Below, one piece after another: positions 8,035 through 17,607 of a DNA stretch of 64,000 bases. Below the pieces are notes generated by a model. It had not been told where the DNA came from. It did no database searches and saw only the letters and a list, made by a program, of their open reading frames with translations. Source of the DNA: Shewanella sp. NFH-SH190041. GTDB lineage: Bacteria > Pseudomonadota > Gammaproteobacteria > Enterobacterales > Shewanellaceae. The DNA lies in contig NZ_AP026070.1 in the NCBI RefSeq assembly GCF_024363255.1, positions 992,001 to 1,056,000 on the forward strand. Reading direction: 5' to 3'. The translations under genes were made by a program, and so were the position numbers. How positions within the stretch are numbered: position 1 is the first letter of the stretch; each line of letters opens with the position of its first letter.

Positions 8035-10656
8035 CTAGTGCACTTGTCCCATCGAGTCTTTTAAAAGATGAGTCAATGTTTGACGTTCGCTGTCACTGAG
8101 GCTGGTGCCCTCACGGTTGGAAACGGAAAACACATTATCGGTTTTTTCACCGACAGTACTGATGCGCGCAGAGTGGATATTGAGCTCCATCGTTTTAAAA
8201 GCATCGGCGATGCGGCTCATAATTTGCGGGGTTTCTAGGGCGGAAATATTCAGCAGGGTGCGGCCGGGCAAACGGGTGTGAAGAAATTCCACATCCGGGC
8301 GGGAATCAAATACTGCGGTATGACGCTTTGCTTTGCGTCTGGCGGGGACAGGTTTACCCGCCAGTACCTGTTGCAGCCGACGAACGACCTGTTGCCTACG
8401 GGAGGCCGGTTGTAGCGGTTCGTCATTGTAATCGAGGATTTTCAGCGTCTCGACCACATAGCCATAACGGGTGACCGAAATTTGCGCCTGTTTCACGGAT
8501 ACCTTTAGCCCAGCGAGGGTGTTGAACAGAGAAACAAACAGGCCGGGTTTGTCTTGGGTATAAACAAACAGATCACTGCAGCCTTTATAAATTTCGCCAT
8601 CGAGTAGCAATAGCGGGGTGGTTTGGCGATCCTGATGGTAATGGTAGATAGCTTGGGTGTAACGGGTGATATCGGTTGCATCAGCATTTGCAAAAAAAGA
8701 CAGCGGCATCTGCTTCCAAAGCTGCTTGAGATCTTCGCTTGATAATTGAGGCAGCTGCTCGGCTAATAGGGCGGTGGCATCAGCTTTACGTTCGCGGATC
8801 AAGGATCTCAGTTCGAGCATATTTTCCAACCCGTTACGCAGTGCCCGGCGGCAGGCCTGAAATAGATCTTTTAGCAGCGTGGCACGCCAGTCATTCCACA
8901 AATTGTTATTGGTGGCCTGAATGTCTGCCACTGTCAGGCAATAGAGGAGTTCCAGTCGAGTCTCTGTTTTAACCTGGCGGGCAAAATTGCTGATCACTTC
9001 CGGGTTATAAATGTCCATCCGTTGCGCGGTGATGGACATCAGCAGATGATTCTCGACCAACCAGCTGATGGTTTTCTCTTGCGAGGTTTTCAGGTTGTGA
9101 AAGCGGGCAAAATGGGCAGCATCTACCGCGCCGAGTTTAGAGTGATCGCCCCCGCGACCTTTGGCCAGATCATGGAACAGTGCCGCAAATAACAAGGTAT
9201 CTTTATTGTCCAGACTTCGGTACAGACTGCCGACATTGCGTAGTGACTCATCCTCCAGACCTTTGGCAAATTGATACAACTGTTTTAGCAGTCGATGGGT
9301 ATGTTCATCGACCGTATAGGCATGGAAGAGATCAAACTGCATCTGGCCGACAATCTCTCTCCATTGGGGTAGGTAAGCGGCTAACAAGCCGTATTGATGC
9401 ATCAGGGTAAAGGCTTTTCCCAGTCCATCAGGGTGACGAAATAGCGCCACAAATTCCTGGCGGCAATCCTGAAAATCCTGCAAATCTCCTAATAGTCGCC
9501 GCCGCACTTGGCGCACAAGGCGCAGGGTTTGTGGGGTGATGCCTTTGACCTGGTTATCGTGCTCTGCAATCAGACGAAACATCACCAGAATTTGGCGCCG
9601 ATGGATAAAGACGTCATTGTCCCGGGCACGGATAAAGCCATCTTCCAGCTCAAATCTGTCATTTAACGGGGTGATGATCCCCGGGGTGTCGGTGGGCAGA
9701 ATATTGCGGTCAAGATGCGCCATCAGCATCTGATTAAGCTCCCGTACTCGGCTGCTAGCGCGGTACAACTGACGCATCATCTTTTCAATGGCGGTATTAT
9801 TCTGTCCACCAAAGCCCATGCGCCGGGCAACTTCAGACTGGTATTCGATAAGTAAACGGTTTTCCCCGCGACCTACCGCCATATGTAACGCCCAGCGAAC
9901 CCGCCAGAGAAAATTTTGGCACTCCATTAACTCGGAGTATTCATCCGGGGTGAAAAACTCAAACCGTCTAAGGGTATTGCTATCGGCATTGCCAAACTCT
10001 TTGTTGGCGACCCATTGCAAGGTTTGAATATCCCGCAGCCCGCCTGGGCTGGTTTTTAAATTTGGCTCTAGGCTGTAGCCGCTGCCACTGGCTTTTTCGT
10101 GCCGCTGCTGCTGTTCAGCCCGTTTGGCGAGGAAAAACTCGGTACTGGAATAAATGGCATCACTGTGCAGCGCTTGAAGAATGTCATGACTGTGGTTTTG
10201 GGGGCCACACAGCGGGCGGATCTCCATCATGCTGGTGGCCTGAGCAATATCAGTGCGGCATAAAGCTAATGCCTGACTCATGGGTAATACGCCATGGCCG
10301 ACGGCAATGCCGATATCCCATAGTTGGGTGATAAAGGCAGATAAGCGGTTTTCGAGTTCCGGGTTCAGCGCGCTGTGGTGTAGGATACAGATATCAATAT
10401 CCGAAAAAGGATGTAAGGTTTGTCGACCATAGCCGCCGACGGCATTAAGTGAAAGATCTGGGTGTTGCAGTTGGTGCTGTTGCCAGAGTTGACGCAGCAA
10501 GGCATCAAAAAAATCACTGCGGGCCTGGAGAATATCGGCAATGGCGTAATGGGAAATATGGCTGTCTAGGTATTGGTTCTGTCCGCTGATGGCTTGTTTG
10601 ATATCGGTCAGTTCCGTTAACGCCAGTGTGTCGATACCGCTAGACAGTACATTCAT
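8035..10656 (-). CDS. glnD: Bifunctional uridylyltransferase/uridylyl-removing enzyme GlnD
   Basis: GlnD uridylylates and de-uridylylates PII proteins in response to glutamine and so sets nitrogen assimilation. It is 873 residues, close to the usual length (about 890). The nucleotidyltransferase motif GGYGRQTLHPFSDIDICIL lies near residues 73-91. The HD hydrolase domain has FHDLAKGRGGDHSKLGA near residue 495. Two C-terminal ACT domains follow (about 695-770 and 800-870). It is transcribed alone on the minus strand with a long upstream gap. Confidence 0.97.
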   Translation of the reverse strand: MNVLSSGIDTLALTELTDIKQAISGQNQYLDSHISHYAIADILQARSDFFDALLRQLWQQHQLQHPDLSLNAVGGYGRQTLHPFSDIDICILHHSALNPELENRLSAFITQLWDIGIAVGHGVLPMSQALALCRTDIAQATSMMEIRPLCGPQNHSHDILQALHSDAIYSSTEFFLAKRAEQQQRHEKASGSGYSLEPNLKTSPGGLRDIQTLQWVANKEFGNADSNTLRRFEFFTPDEYSELMECQNFLWRVRWALHMAVGRGENRLLIEYQSEVARRMGFGGQNNTAIEKMMRQLYRASSRVRELNQMLMAHLDRNILPTDTPGIITPLNDRFELEDGFIRARDNDVFIHRRQILVMFRLIAEHDNQVKGITPQTLRLVRQVRRRLLGDLQDFQDCRQEFVALFRHPDGLGKAFTLMHQYGLLAAYLPQWREIVGQMQFDLFHAYTVDEHTHRLLKQLYQFAKGLEDESLRNVGSLYRSLDNKDTLLFAALFHDLAKGRGGDHSKLGAVDAAHFARFHNLKTSQEKTISWLVENHLLMSITAQRMDIYNPEVISNFARQVKTETRLELLYCLTVADIQATNNNLWNDWRATLLKDLFQACRRALRNGLENMLELRSLIRERKADATALLAEQLPQLSSEDLKQLWKQMPLSFFANADATDITRYTQAIYHYHQDRQTTPLLLLDGEIYKGCSDLFVYTQDKPGLFVSLFNTLAGLKVSVKQAQISVTRYGYVVETLKILDYNDEPLQPASRRQQVVRRLQQVLAGKPVPARRKAKRHTAVFDSRPDVEFLHTRLPGRTLLNISALETPQIMSRIADAFKTMELNIHSARISTVGEKTDNVFSVSNREGTSLSDSERQTLTHLLKDSMGQVH

Positions 10657-11385
10657 CTTAATCCCTGATGGCTGGCCCCAGTTGGGGCGGTATTTGTTAC
10701 AGGTTATGGAAAAATGACAGTTAACTCAACCTGATTACTCGGTTGTACGGTTATTGGGGCGGATATTGCATTTCTGTGTAAAGGTTAATGCTCGTTCAGT
10801 GTGGAATTATCGGAATGTCGGCGTAATGTGTTATTGATTTAACACTTTAGAGGCCAGCAAAAGTATTTTATGTGATTCAGCTCTAAAATCTGTCATTTGT
10901 GTGATGCTTGTTGTGAGTCGATAAAGCATAGAGCTGATTTCTGTCAGGTAATTCACGGTCATTTTTTTACCATCGTGACCTAATTCTCAATATTTTGCCA
11001 AGTGTGAACTGTATCAATAATTTTGGGATGATTCTGTTTAAGTGTATGATATATATAACTTTAAATTTATTTAAGCATTTAATTGATAAGCTGATTTATA
11101 TGTCAATAACTCTGTATATTAATGATTTTTAACGGATAATTATTTGCCTACAGCAGATTTTCAGGGCAAAGTCTGGCTCCATTCGAATGGCGTTGATTTT
11201 ATCGTCTTCATTTCATAAAATTCGCCGCAGCTGCATAAAAATGTATAAGCCGTTTTAATTATTGATAATAGTTGTTTAGATAACTGCATAAATAAAAAGA
11301 ATTTTTACGGACTTACTAACACTGGTGCGTGGGTTTTATGCAAAAATAGCACTGAATTAATATTTGTGTGTTGAGATGGGTATAA

Positions 11386-11487
11386 ATGGAGTTTTTCTTG
11401 CCGGTATTGCGGCTGTTACAAGCCGATAAGCTTGATTTGCATACCCTGGCTCGATACCTGTCAGAGACAGCCGTGAAAGGCATTTAA
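11386..11487 (+). CDS. Possible 33-residue small protein
   Basis: A short reading frame, MEFFLPVLRLLQADKL... to ...TAVKGI, starts with ATG after a GAGATGGG stretch that could be a ribosome site. It ends 49 bases before a strong intrinsic terminator on the same strand. The peptide is plausibly helical and codon use looks normal, but no family is recognised. It could instead be part of a small RNA transcript ending at that terminator. Confidence 0.35.
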   Translation: MEFFLPVLRLLQADKLDLHTLARYLSETAVKGI

Positions 11488-11535
11488 TTTACAAGTTTTG
11501 GTCCTGGTTAATTAACGCTTCACCACAGACCGCCG

Positions 11536-11564
11536 GCCGATGCCCCCCAGCGTCGGCTTTTTTA
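11536..11564 (+). terminator. Intrinsic terminator in the glnD upstream gap
   Basis: GCCGATGC / GCGTCGGC stem with one G-T pair and loop CCCCCA, followed by seven T. No annotated long gene ends here, so something short upstream on the plus strand is probably transcribed. Confidence 0.8.
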
Positions 11565-11680
11565 TACCAGGCAGCCGTTGTTACTCAAGTTACTATCACT
11601 AAGATGCTACTCATCAAGATATTAACGTTGAGGAGTCAACGGCTGTCGATGCTTACCCACTGCTGCATAAGGTGACATTA

Positions 11681-12163
11681 TTATTTTGGCTGTTGCGTCT
11701 TAGCTGAAATAAATTCATCCGCAGCGGGTGATAAGATGCGTCGGGAAATATAGCTACGCCCCTTACCTATGTGCAGTAGGTAGCCTTGGTCAGTCCGGCT
11801 GATATGATCAACTTGTTGCCAGGGAATCGTTTGGTTGACAAAAGCCGAGTGGATGCGCACGCCGTCGTTATCCATATCAAAATTTACTTCATGATTGGCG
11901 GCTTTACTCATCATTTGCCGCCATAGCCACCAAGGGCGGCGGAATTTTACGCTTAAGCCTTCAATGATGCCCAATCCTAAAAACAGATAGCCAATCAAGG
12001 CATCAGTCGGCAGTGCCTGCAGCGCAAAACCAATGACAACAAAACCGATAGCTTTCAGATAGGGTTTCCAGCCTTGATTTGGGGTAACCGATTGATCGAA
12101 ACATTCTTCGTAATGGGAGCGGTCCAGCACAAAGGTGGTCTGGAATTGAAACACGTCACTCAT
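11681..12163 (-). CDS. YcxB-like membrane protein
   Basis: A 160-residue protein of the YcxB-like type. It has a short N-terminal region, two close hydrophobic segments (about residues 40-72, AIGFVVIGFALQALP and LIGYLFLGLGIIEGL), and then a C-terminal PH-like domain (VNQTIPWQQVDHISRTDQGYLLHIGKG). The chosen ATG gives MSDVFQFQ; six upstream residues are possible. It is divergent from rsuA. Function of the family is not established. Confidence 0.7.
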   Translation of the reverse strand: MSDVFQFQTTFVLDRSHYEECFDQSVTPNQGWKPYLKAIGFVVIGFALQALPTDALIGYLFLGLGIIEGLSVKFRRPWWLWRQMMSKAANHEVNFDMDNDGVRIHSAFVNQTIPWQQVDHISRTDQGYLLHIGKGRSYISRRILSPAADEFISAKTQQPK

Positions 12164-12302
12164 ATGGCAATACCGGGACAATTTTTTGGCAGTATATCGA
12201 CTCCCGGGGGAAATAGGGAGCAGTGGCTGAGCCTTACGCTTGGTTTCATGTCCGCGCGTCGGGATAATACGACTGATACAAAATAGTGATGACGGGGATA
12301 AG

Positions 12303-13034
12303 GTGGAAACAAAACGCTCAAGGTTGGATAGATTGCTGGCAAAGACGCTGCAGATCCCTCGTAAACAGGTACGTCAGCTGCTATTGAGCGGCAGGGTGAT
12401 GCTGGATGGCATACCCGCCAAGGATATGGATGTGCTGGTGGATGAGTTCAGCCAATTGACCTTTGATGGTGTTGCGCTGCGTGATGATGCGCCACGCTAT
12501 GTGATGGTTAACAAACCCATCGGCGTTGTCTGTGCCACTAAAGATGATATTCATCCCACAGTGCTTGAGTTACTGCCCCAGGCTGAACGAGAGGGGCTAC
12601 ACATTGTGGGGCGGTTAGATCTTAATACGTCAGGCTTGGTGCTGCTGACCAATGACAGTCGTTGGTCCCGGGCATTAATGTTGCCTCAGGCCCATGTACC
12701 TAAAGAGTATTTAGTGACCTTAGCCAATCCATTGGATACAGATTATGCCCCGGCTTTTGCGAGCGGGTTTTATTTTCAATTTGAGGATATCACTACCGCG
12801 CCAGCACAGTTGGATATCCTCAGTGAGCGCCAGGCCAGAGTTGTGTTGACGGAGGGGAAATATCACCAAATTAAGCGCATGTTTGGCCGTTTTCGCAATC
12901 CGGTAATGGCATTACATCGCAGCCGGATTGGCGCTCTGCCATTAGATTCAGCGCTATCCAGTGGTCAATGGCGTCATTTGACCCCAGAAGAAGTGCAGTT
13001 GGCGTTGGGGATGGACGCTTCCTCACCTAAGTAA
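12303..13034 (+). CDS. rsuA: 16S rRNA pseudouridine(516) synthase, RsuA family
   Basis: RsuA isomerises uridine 516 of 16S rRNA. The protein has an N-terminal S4 RNA-binding domain (RLDRLLAKTLQIPRKQVRQLL, about residues 5-60) and a synthase domain with the catalytic Asp in GRLDLNTSGLVLLTND. EGKYHQIKRMFGRF near the end is the family's RNA-contact motif. The GTG start at VETKRSRLDRLL places the S4 domain at the normal N-terminus and has GGGGATAAG just upstream; an ATG 63 bases upstream would add 21 residues lacking family similarity. RluE is a less likely alternative because the S4 domain is present. Confidence 0.88.
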   Translation: METKRSRLDRLLAKTLQIPRKQVRQLLLSGRVMLDGIPAKDMDVLVDEFSQLTFDGVALRDDAPRYVMVNKPIGVVCATKDDIHPTVLELLPQAEREGLHIVGRLDLNTSGLVLLTNDSRWSRALMLPQAHVPKEYLVTLANPLDTDYAPAFASGFYFQFEDITTAPAQLDILSERQARVVLTEGKYHQIKRMFGRFRNPVMALHRSRIGALPLDSALSSGQWRHLTPEEVQLALGMDASSPK

Positions 13035-13063
13035 GGTGTGCTGGAGCGTTAAGCAGATTTTTT

Positions 13064-13108
13064 TGTGATATCAATGCCCTGAGGCGCTTTTGCTACATTG
13101 ATATCACA
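13064..13108. repeat. 13-bp perfect inverted repeat between rsuA and thiE
   Basis: TGTGATATCAATG and its exact complement flank a 19-base loop, between the convergent ends of rsuA and thiE. The T-run lies on the 5' side of the stem on the plus strand, so it is not a standard terminator for either gene, though a hairpin still may form. Confidence 0.6.
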
Positions 13109-13212
13109 GCTGCTTTGTTATCACCTTTGCACTGATTTGTGCTCAGTGCTTACATGATTCGCTTACCTACCTCACTTACATGATGTCAGTACTGTCAGCA
13201 TGCTTGTTTTTA

Positions 13213-13866
13213 TCAGCTAGTCGCACTGGATTGTATCTGTGCCAGCAGTGCAGCGGCGGCCTGTCGCGGGTTGACGGCATGGCAGATAGCAGACACCAAT
13301 GCGATACCGGCGCAGCCGCAGGCAGCGACTACAGCAATATTGTCAGATTGAATGCCACCTATGGCAACCAGAGGCAGACGGGATTGGCTGACAGCATCTC
13401 GCAGGCCACTTAGGTGCCAGATATGCCGGGTATCGGTTTTGGTCGCACTGGCAAACACTGTGCTGATCCCCAGATAATCCAGTGGCAGAGCTTGGGCTGT
13501 GGCCAGCTGCGCCGGGCTTTCGACCGTTAGCCCAAGTATTTTATCCGGCCCCAGTAAGTTCCTCGCCATTGGCGCTGGCATATCCGATTGTCCTAAATGC
13601 AGGCCATCAGCGTTCACAGCCAGGGCGACATCCAGCCTGTCATTGATGATAAGTGGCACACCTGTGCCATGCAGTATCTTTTTTGCCAGCGCCGCCCGCG
13701 CAATAAAGGCGCGGATATCACCGTGTTTTTCCCGAATTTGCACCATGGTCACGCCGCCACTGACAGCCTGCTCAATGACCTTGGCTAATATGGCGTTATC
13801 TTGGTGTTCATCTGTGACAAGATATAGCTGGTAAGGGTTGTGACTGATGTTGTTAGCCGGGTTCAT
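13213..13866 (-). CDS. thiE: Thiamine-phosphate synthase
   Basis: ThiE joins HMP pyrophosphate to HET phosphate, giving thiamin phosphate. The 217-residue TIM barrel shows YLVTDEH at the start, VQIREKHGD (substrate site), LIINDRLDVALAVNADGLHLGQSDMP (pyrophosphate and Mg binding), LGLTVESP and the phosphate-binding VAIGGIQSDNI. It is the last gene of the thiamin operon; its ATG overlaps the thiM stop by 4 bases. Confidence 0.95.
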   Translation of the reverse strand: MNPANNISHNPYQLYLVTDEHQDNAILAKVIEQAVSGGVTMVQIREKHGDIRAFIARAALAKKILHGTGVPLIINDRLDVALAVNADGLHLGQSDMPAPMARNLLGPDKILGLTVESPAQLATAQALPLDYLGISTVFASATKTDTRHIWHLSGLRDAVSQSRLPLVAIGGIQSDNIAVVAACGCAGIALVSAICHAVNPRQAAAALLAQIQSSATS

Positions 13867-14810
13867 TGTGATGCTCCTGTGATAGCAGTTGTGATGCTCA
13901 GGCTATCGAGTGACAATTGCTGCAGCTTCAGCCGAGCCAGCATATCCGCAGGACTTAACTGATATAGGGTATCGAGCAAGCGTTGCTGAAAAGTTCCGGG
14001 CCCTGGGCAGTTTGTTCCTGCTAACTCACCGGCCACGCCCATAATTGCTGCGGCTGTTAACGCCGGACAAAGGCGGTGACTGTTATTTGTGTGATTGGCA
14101 CTGAACGCGGCAAATGCGCCGGTCAGCGCACTGAGGGTGCAGCCCATACCTGTCACACTGGGCATAATGGCATCACCATTGCTGAGGCTAAAACATTGCG
14201 GGCCAATAATATAATCAGTCTCGCCTGAGATGGTGATAGTGCAGCCATAATGCGTCCTGAGGGTTAGGGCAGCATCTAGTGCGGCATCACTGCGATGGCA
14301 GCTGTCGACCCCTTTGCTACTGATCAAGGGGGGTCTCTGCGTCAGTTGGCTGGCTAAGGCGATAATCTCTGAATTATTAGCGCGGATAATAAAATCTTCT
14401 CCCAGTGGCGCGGCAATGTCACACAGGGTTATTGCGGCCTGAGTGCGTAAGTCACTGGCACCACAGCCGACAGGGTCCAGCACTAAGGGGCGATGTTTAG
14501 CCACTGCTTGCCTAGCGGCAAATATCATGCGTTCCAGCCAGAGTTGGTCCAAGGTGCCGATATTGATCACCAAGGCGCCACAGATAGCTAATAACTGACT
14601 CATCTCCCGGCGACTGTGGGCCATAATCGGGCTGGCTCCCAGAGCCAGCAGGGCATTGGCCGTATTGTTCATCACCACATAATTGGTGATATTCACCACC
14701 AATGGTTTTAGCGCGCGTAGCTGCAATAGCTGCTGGCCGATATCGTTAGCTATGTCAGATACATGTCCTTGAGTGTCACCATCAGGTTGAGATGTCTTTA
14801 CGGTATCCAT
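13863..14810 (-). CDS. thiM: Hydroxyethylthiazole kinase
   Basis: ThiM phosphorylates salvaged hydroxyethylthiazole. The 315-residue protein has LKPLVVNITNYVVMNNTANALLALGASPIM (substrate pocket), VLDPVGCGAS and the C-terminal anion-hole/catalytic motif SVTGMGCTLSALTGAFAA. It carries about 30 extra N-terminal residues compared with common ThiM proteins. Start and stop abut tenA and thiE directly, so it is translated in a coupled operon. Confidence 0.95.
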   Translation of the reverse strand: MDTVKTSQPDGDTQGHVSDIANDIGQQLLQLRALKPLVVNITNYVVMNNTANALLALGASPIMAHSRREMSQLLAICGALVINIGTLDQLWLERMIFAARQAVAKHRPLVLDPVGCGASDLRTQAAITLCDIAAPLGEDFIIRANNSEIIALASQLTQRPPLISSKGVDSCHRSDAALDAALTLRTHYGCTITISGETDYIIGPQCFSLSNGDAIMPSVTGMGCTLSALTGAFAAFSANHTNNSHRLCPALTAAAIMGVAGELAGTNCPGPGTFQQRLLDTLYQLSPADMLARLKLQQLSLDSLSITTAITGASQ

Positions 14811-15535
14811 TACGCCGACTCCTGGGGTTTGTTATCTGGACGGGGATAGGTAGAAGGGGGAAGCTGCGTTAGTTGCTTAGCAGCATCCAGGCTCTGTTGC
14901 CAAAAGGCGGCTTCCATCCGGGTGGCGGTATGGAAAATGCGGCAGAGACTTTGGCCGCGCTCACTGTGCAGTGGTACATCGCTTAGGTAGCTATCTAGCA
15001 AGACTTTGCTTTGGCGAACATCCTGTTGAAAGGTTGCACCACAGTAGATATCTAACCAGTCCTGATAAGGGTGATCTCCGGATGTGGACTGCTCATGTAA
15101 TGCCTGCCCGATTTCGCCATACCCTAGCCCACATGGCGCTTGCGCGACCATCAGTGCTAAACGATCGGCGGCCATGCCGGTATCAAGTACAAATCGGGTA
15201 TAGGCAATAGTTCCCGGTGCTTCGCGCAATTGTTCTATCTGTTGCTGGGTCAGGCCTTGGGCGCGGCAGTAAGCCAAATGGTGGGCGATTTCTTGCTCTA
15301 TCAGTCCACGCAGAGAAGGCAGGGCTTCCTGCATCTGTGCCAAGCTGGTGGACTTGTAGATCTGCAGGGCATAGGCGCGGGCATAGTGGAGTAAAAATAG
15401 ATAATCCTGCTGTAAATAATCTAGATAAGCCTTAGTTGGTAGAGTGCCGTTACCAAGCTGGCAGATAAATTCATGTTGGGTATAAGCGGCCCAGTCATTG
15501 CCACAGGCTGTGATCAGATCCTGACTATTCATCAT
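14810..15535 (-). CDS. tenA: Aminopyrimidine aminohydrolase TenA
   Basis: TenA (thiaminase II family) hydrolyses the amino group of degraded thiamin pyrimidine to give HMP for salvage. It is a 241-residue helical protein with the FICQLGNGTLP start region and QDYLFLLHYARAYAL. The catalytic Cys lies in APCGLGYGEIG, and the distal Glu region is TATRMEAAFWQQ. The ATG overlaps the stop of the upstream binding-protein gene (TAATGATG). Position beside a pyrimidine ABC transporter fits a base-degraded thiamin salvage route. Confidence 0.93.
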   Translation of the reverse strand: MMNSQDLITACGNDWAAYTQHEFICQLGNGTLPTKAYLDYLQQDYLFLLHYARAYALQIYKSTSLAQMQEALPSLRGLIEQEIAHHLAYCRAQGLTQQQIEQLREAPGTIAYTRFVLDTGMAADRLALMVAQAPCGLGYGEIGQALHEQSTSGDHPYQDWLDIYCGATFQQDVRQSKVLLDSYLSDVPLHSERGQSLCRIFHTATRMEAAFWQQSLDAAKQLTQLPPSTYPRPDNKPQESA

Positions 15536-16653
15536 TACTGCTCCTGCAAAATATAATCATGGGCAGCAGGAACCTGGCTAATAATGCCGTGTTTGGCCAT
15601 AAAGCGGGCGTAGTCGTTATAACGGGCCAGCGATACCGCGCCAGGCCGACGGGCAAAATGGCTTAAGGTATCTTGCCAGGCTTTATGGTTTAGCTCGGTA
15701 TTGAGCGTATCTGGGGCATAACTTTGAAATAGCTGCCAGGCTTTTTCTGGATGATTGATGATAAATACCGTAGCTTGTTCCAAAGCTCGGTTAAAGCTGG
15801 CAATAACACTGGCAGGAAGCCCAGGTTTTTTGCCAACAAAAATCAGTTCTGAAAATGGGGGAATACCGTGCTCTTCAGGGTAAAAGGCATGGGCTGGATA
15901 GCCCTCTAATCGCAGTTGGTTTAACTCAAAGTTACGTTGGCCGCCCCAGATTGCATCCACCCTGCCCGAGGCCAGCGCTGCAGACAAGGCCCAGCCGACA
16001 TTAACCGTTTTGACACTGCCGGGTGTCACGCCCGCACTTTGCAACATGGTATCGATACTGGCCTGCTCGTTACCGCTAATTGATACGCCGATGGTTTTGC
16101 CTGCCAGTTGAGACAAAGAGGTGATATTGGATTTATCCAGTACAATCAGCGCATTGAGTGGCGTTGAAATCAAGGTGCCGACCTGTTGCAATGGCAGGTG
16201 CTGAGCGGCGGCTTCAATCAAGGTGTTGGGATAACTAACCGCCAGATCCACTTTCCCGGCTGCCACCAGTTTATCTGGCACTGAGGGATCGGCCGGCTCA
16301 CTGATATTGACTTTTAACCCCTGTTTGGCAAACAGTCCCAGTTGCTGGGCAATAATGATTGGGCCATGGTTAGGATTAATAAACCAGTCCAGCATTAGGC
16401 TGATAGGTTTGAGTTGCGTTGCTGTGCCTTGCTCATTAGCAGCCGTTGTTGGGGCTGTCTGGGAGGCTGCCAGCGCTGAGAGTGGTTGGAGGCTGCACAG
16501 TGACAGCGCCAGCAAGAGTGCTCGCCAATGGCGGTGATGCAGTTGTTGGCATTGTTGCGTCAAGGTGGTGACTAACCGAATAATGGCATGTGCGATCACT
16601 CTGTTGCTGAGAATAGCGCTGTTGGCGAAAAAGACACTGGGAGGATTATTCAT
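15535..16653 (-). CDS. ThiY-like ABC transporter substrate-binding protein
   Basis: Periplasmic binding protein of the NMT1/ThiY family, expected to bind a thiamin pyrimidine precursor such as HMP or formylaminopyrimidine. A long N-terminus precedes a signal segment (WRALLLALSLCSLQPLSALAA, about residues 43-63). The mature domain has LMLDWFINPNHGPIIIAQQLGLFAKQGL, the family opening, followed by TIGVSISGNEQAS. It is encoded in the riboswitch-controlled operon with a permease and ATPase and followed directly by tenA. The exact ligand is inferred from context. Confidence 0.88.
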   Translation of the reverse strand: MNNPPSVFFANSAILSNRVIAHAIIRLVTTLTQQCQQLHHRHWRALLLALSLCSLQPLSALAASQTAPTTAANEQGTATQLKPISLMLDWFINPNHGPIIIAQQLGLFAKQGLKVNISEPADPSVPDKLVAAGKVDLAVSYPNTLIEAAAQHLPLQQVGTLISTPLNALIVLDKSNITSLSQLAGKTIGVSISGNEQASIDTMLQSAGVTPGSVKTVNVGWALSAALASGRVDAIWGGQRNFELNQLRLEGYPAHAFYPEEHGIPPFSELIFVGKKPGLPASVIASFNRALEQATVFIINHPEKAWQLFQSYAPDTLNTELNHKAWQDTLSHFARRPGAVSLARYNDYARFMAKHGIISQVPAAHDYILQEQ

Positions 16654-16776
16654 TGTTTTTATCTCTACTGTTTTCCGTACTTTTATCTGTCGTTTTATCT
16701 GTATAAGTAAGCTTGTTATTGAGTATGGCCAAAGGCGGTTATCCGGCTCGCGTAGCTTGTTTTGTAACTCGAACAG

Positions 16777-17607
16777 TTATTTATCCGCCCAAGGGATCAA
16801 GCGGCGCAATAACAAGTCACTGCCGAAGTACAGCAGCACTGAGCACAGCGCTAAGATCACCAGTGCGGCAAACATTTCACTGACCTGCATTCTGGCGTTG
16901 GCTTGGAGCATCAGATACCCCAGCCCTTCACTGGAGCCGACCCATTCACCTGTAACAGCTCCGATAGGGGCGATAACCATGGCAATACGCACGCCAGAGG
17001 CCAGTGCTGGTAATGCTGCGGGCAGGCGAATATGCCATAACATCTGCCAGCGACTGGCGCCTAAAGTACGGGCCAGATCGACAAACCCTGTGGGGGTTTG
17101 GCGCAGGCCGTCATAGCAACAGGTGGTGACCGGGAAAAAGATGATAAGTGCCGTCATGACTACCTTGGAGGTCATGCCATAGCCCAGCCACAGCATCAAA
17201 AGTGGTGCGATAGCAAAAACCGGAATGGCCTGACTGGTGATTAATAGCGGCAGTAGCCAGCGGCGCAGCGGATTAAACAGTAGCATTTGTAGCGCAAAAA
17301 CCAGCCCCATCAGCAGTCCGAGTATGACCCCGAATAACATCTCTAACCCGGTGATTTGGGTGTGGTGCCACAGTACCGCGGCGCGCAGCAGCAACTGACG
17401 GCCAACGTCTAACGGTCCGGGCAGAATAAAGGCCGGGAGTTTGAACAGCCATACGATGCCCTGCCATAGCAGCAGTAATATAACCACACTGATCACTGCC
17501 CGCCCTAAAGCGGCGAGGGGCAATTTACTCCGGCGCTTGCTGTCGGCTCCCACAGCGGTTTTGGCCGCGTTTGTCCCTTGAACCGGGTAACGTAAGGTGT
17601 CAGTCAT
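16777..17607 (-). CDS. ThiX-like ABC transporter permease
   Basis: Inner-membrane permease of the NMT/taurine-type ABC family, 276 residues with about six membrane segments (first at about 31-51). The cytoplasmic EAA-like loop, which contacts the ATPase, reads LARTLGASRWQMLWHIRLPAALPALASGVRIA. The start overlaps the upstream ATPase gene by 8 bases. It completes the pyrimidine transporter with its neighbours. Confidence 0.9.
   Translation of the reverse strand: MTDTLRYPVQGTNAAKTAVGADSKRRSKLPLAALGRAVISVVILLLLWQGIVWLFKLPAFILPGPLDVGRQLLLRAAVLWHHTQITGLEMLFGVILGLLMGLVFALQMLLFNPLRRWLLPLLITSQAIPVFAIAPLLMLWLGYGMTSKVVMTALIIFFPVTTCCYDGLRQTPTGFVDLARTLGASRWQMLWHIRLPAALPALASGVRIAMVIAPIGAVTGEWVGSSEGLGYLMLQANARMQVSEMFAALVILALCSVLLYFGSDLLLRRLIPWADK

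Larger units (their letters stand above)
10657..11680. other. Long intergenic region upstream of glnD
   Basis: About 1 kb, mostly AT-rich, between divergent or unrelated genes. It should hold the glnD promoter. Near its right side there is one short plus-strand frame followed by a good terminator, listed separately. Nothing else recognisable was seen. Confidence 0.6.
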
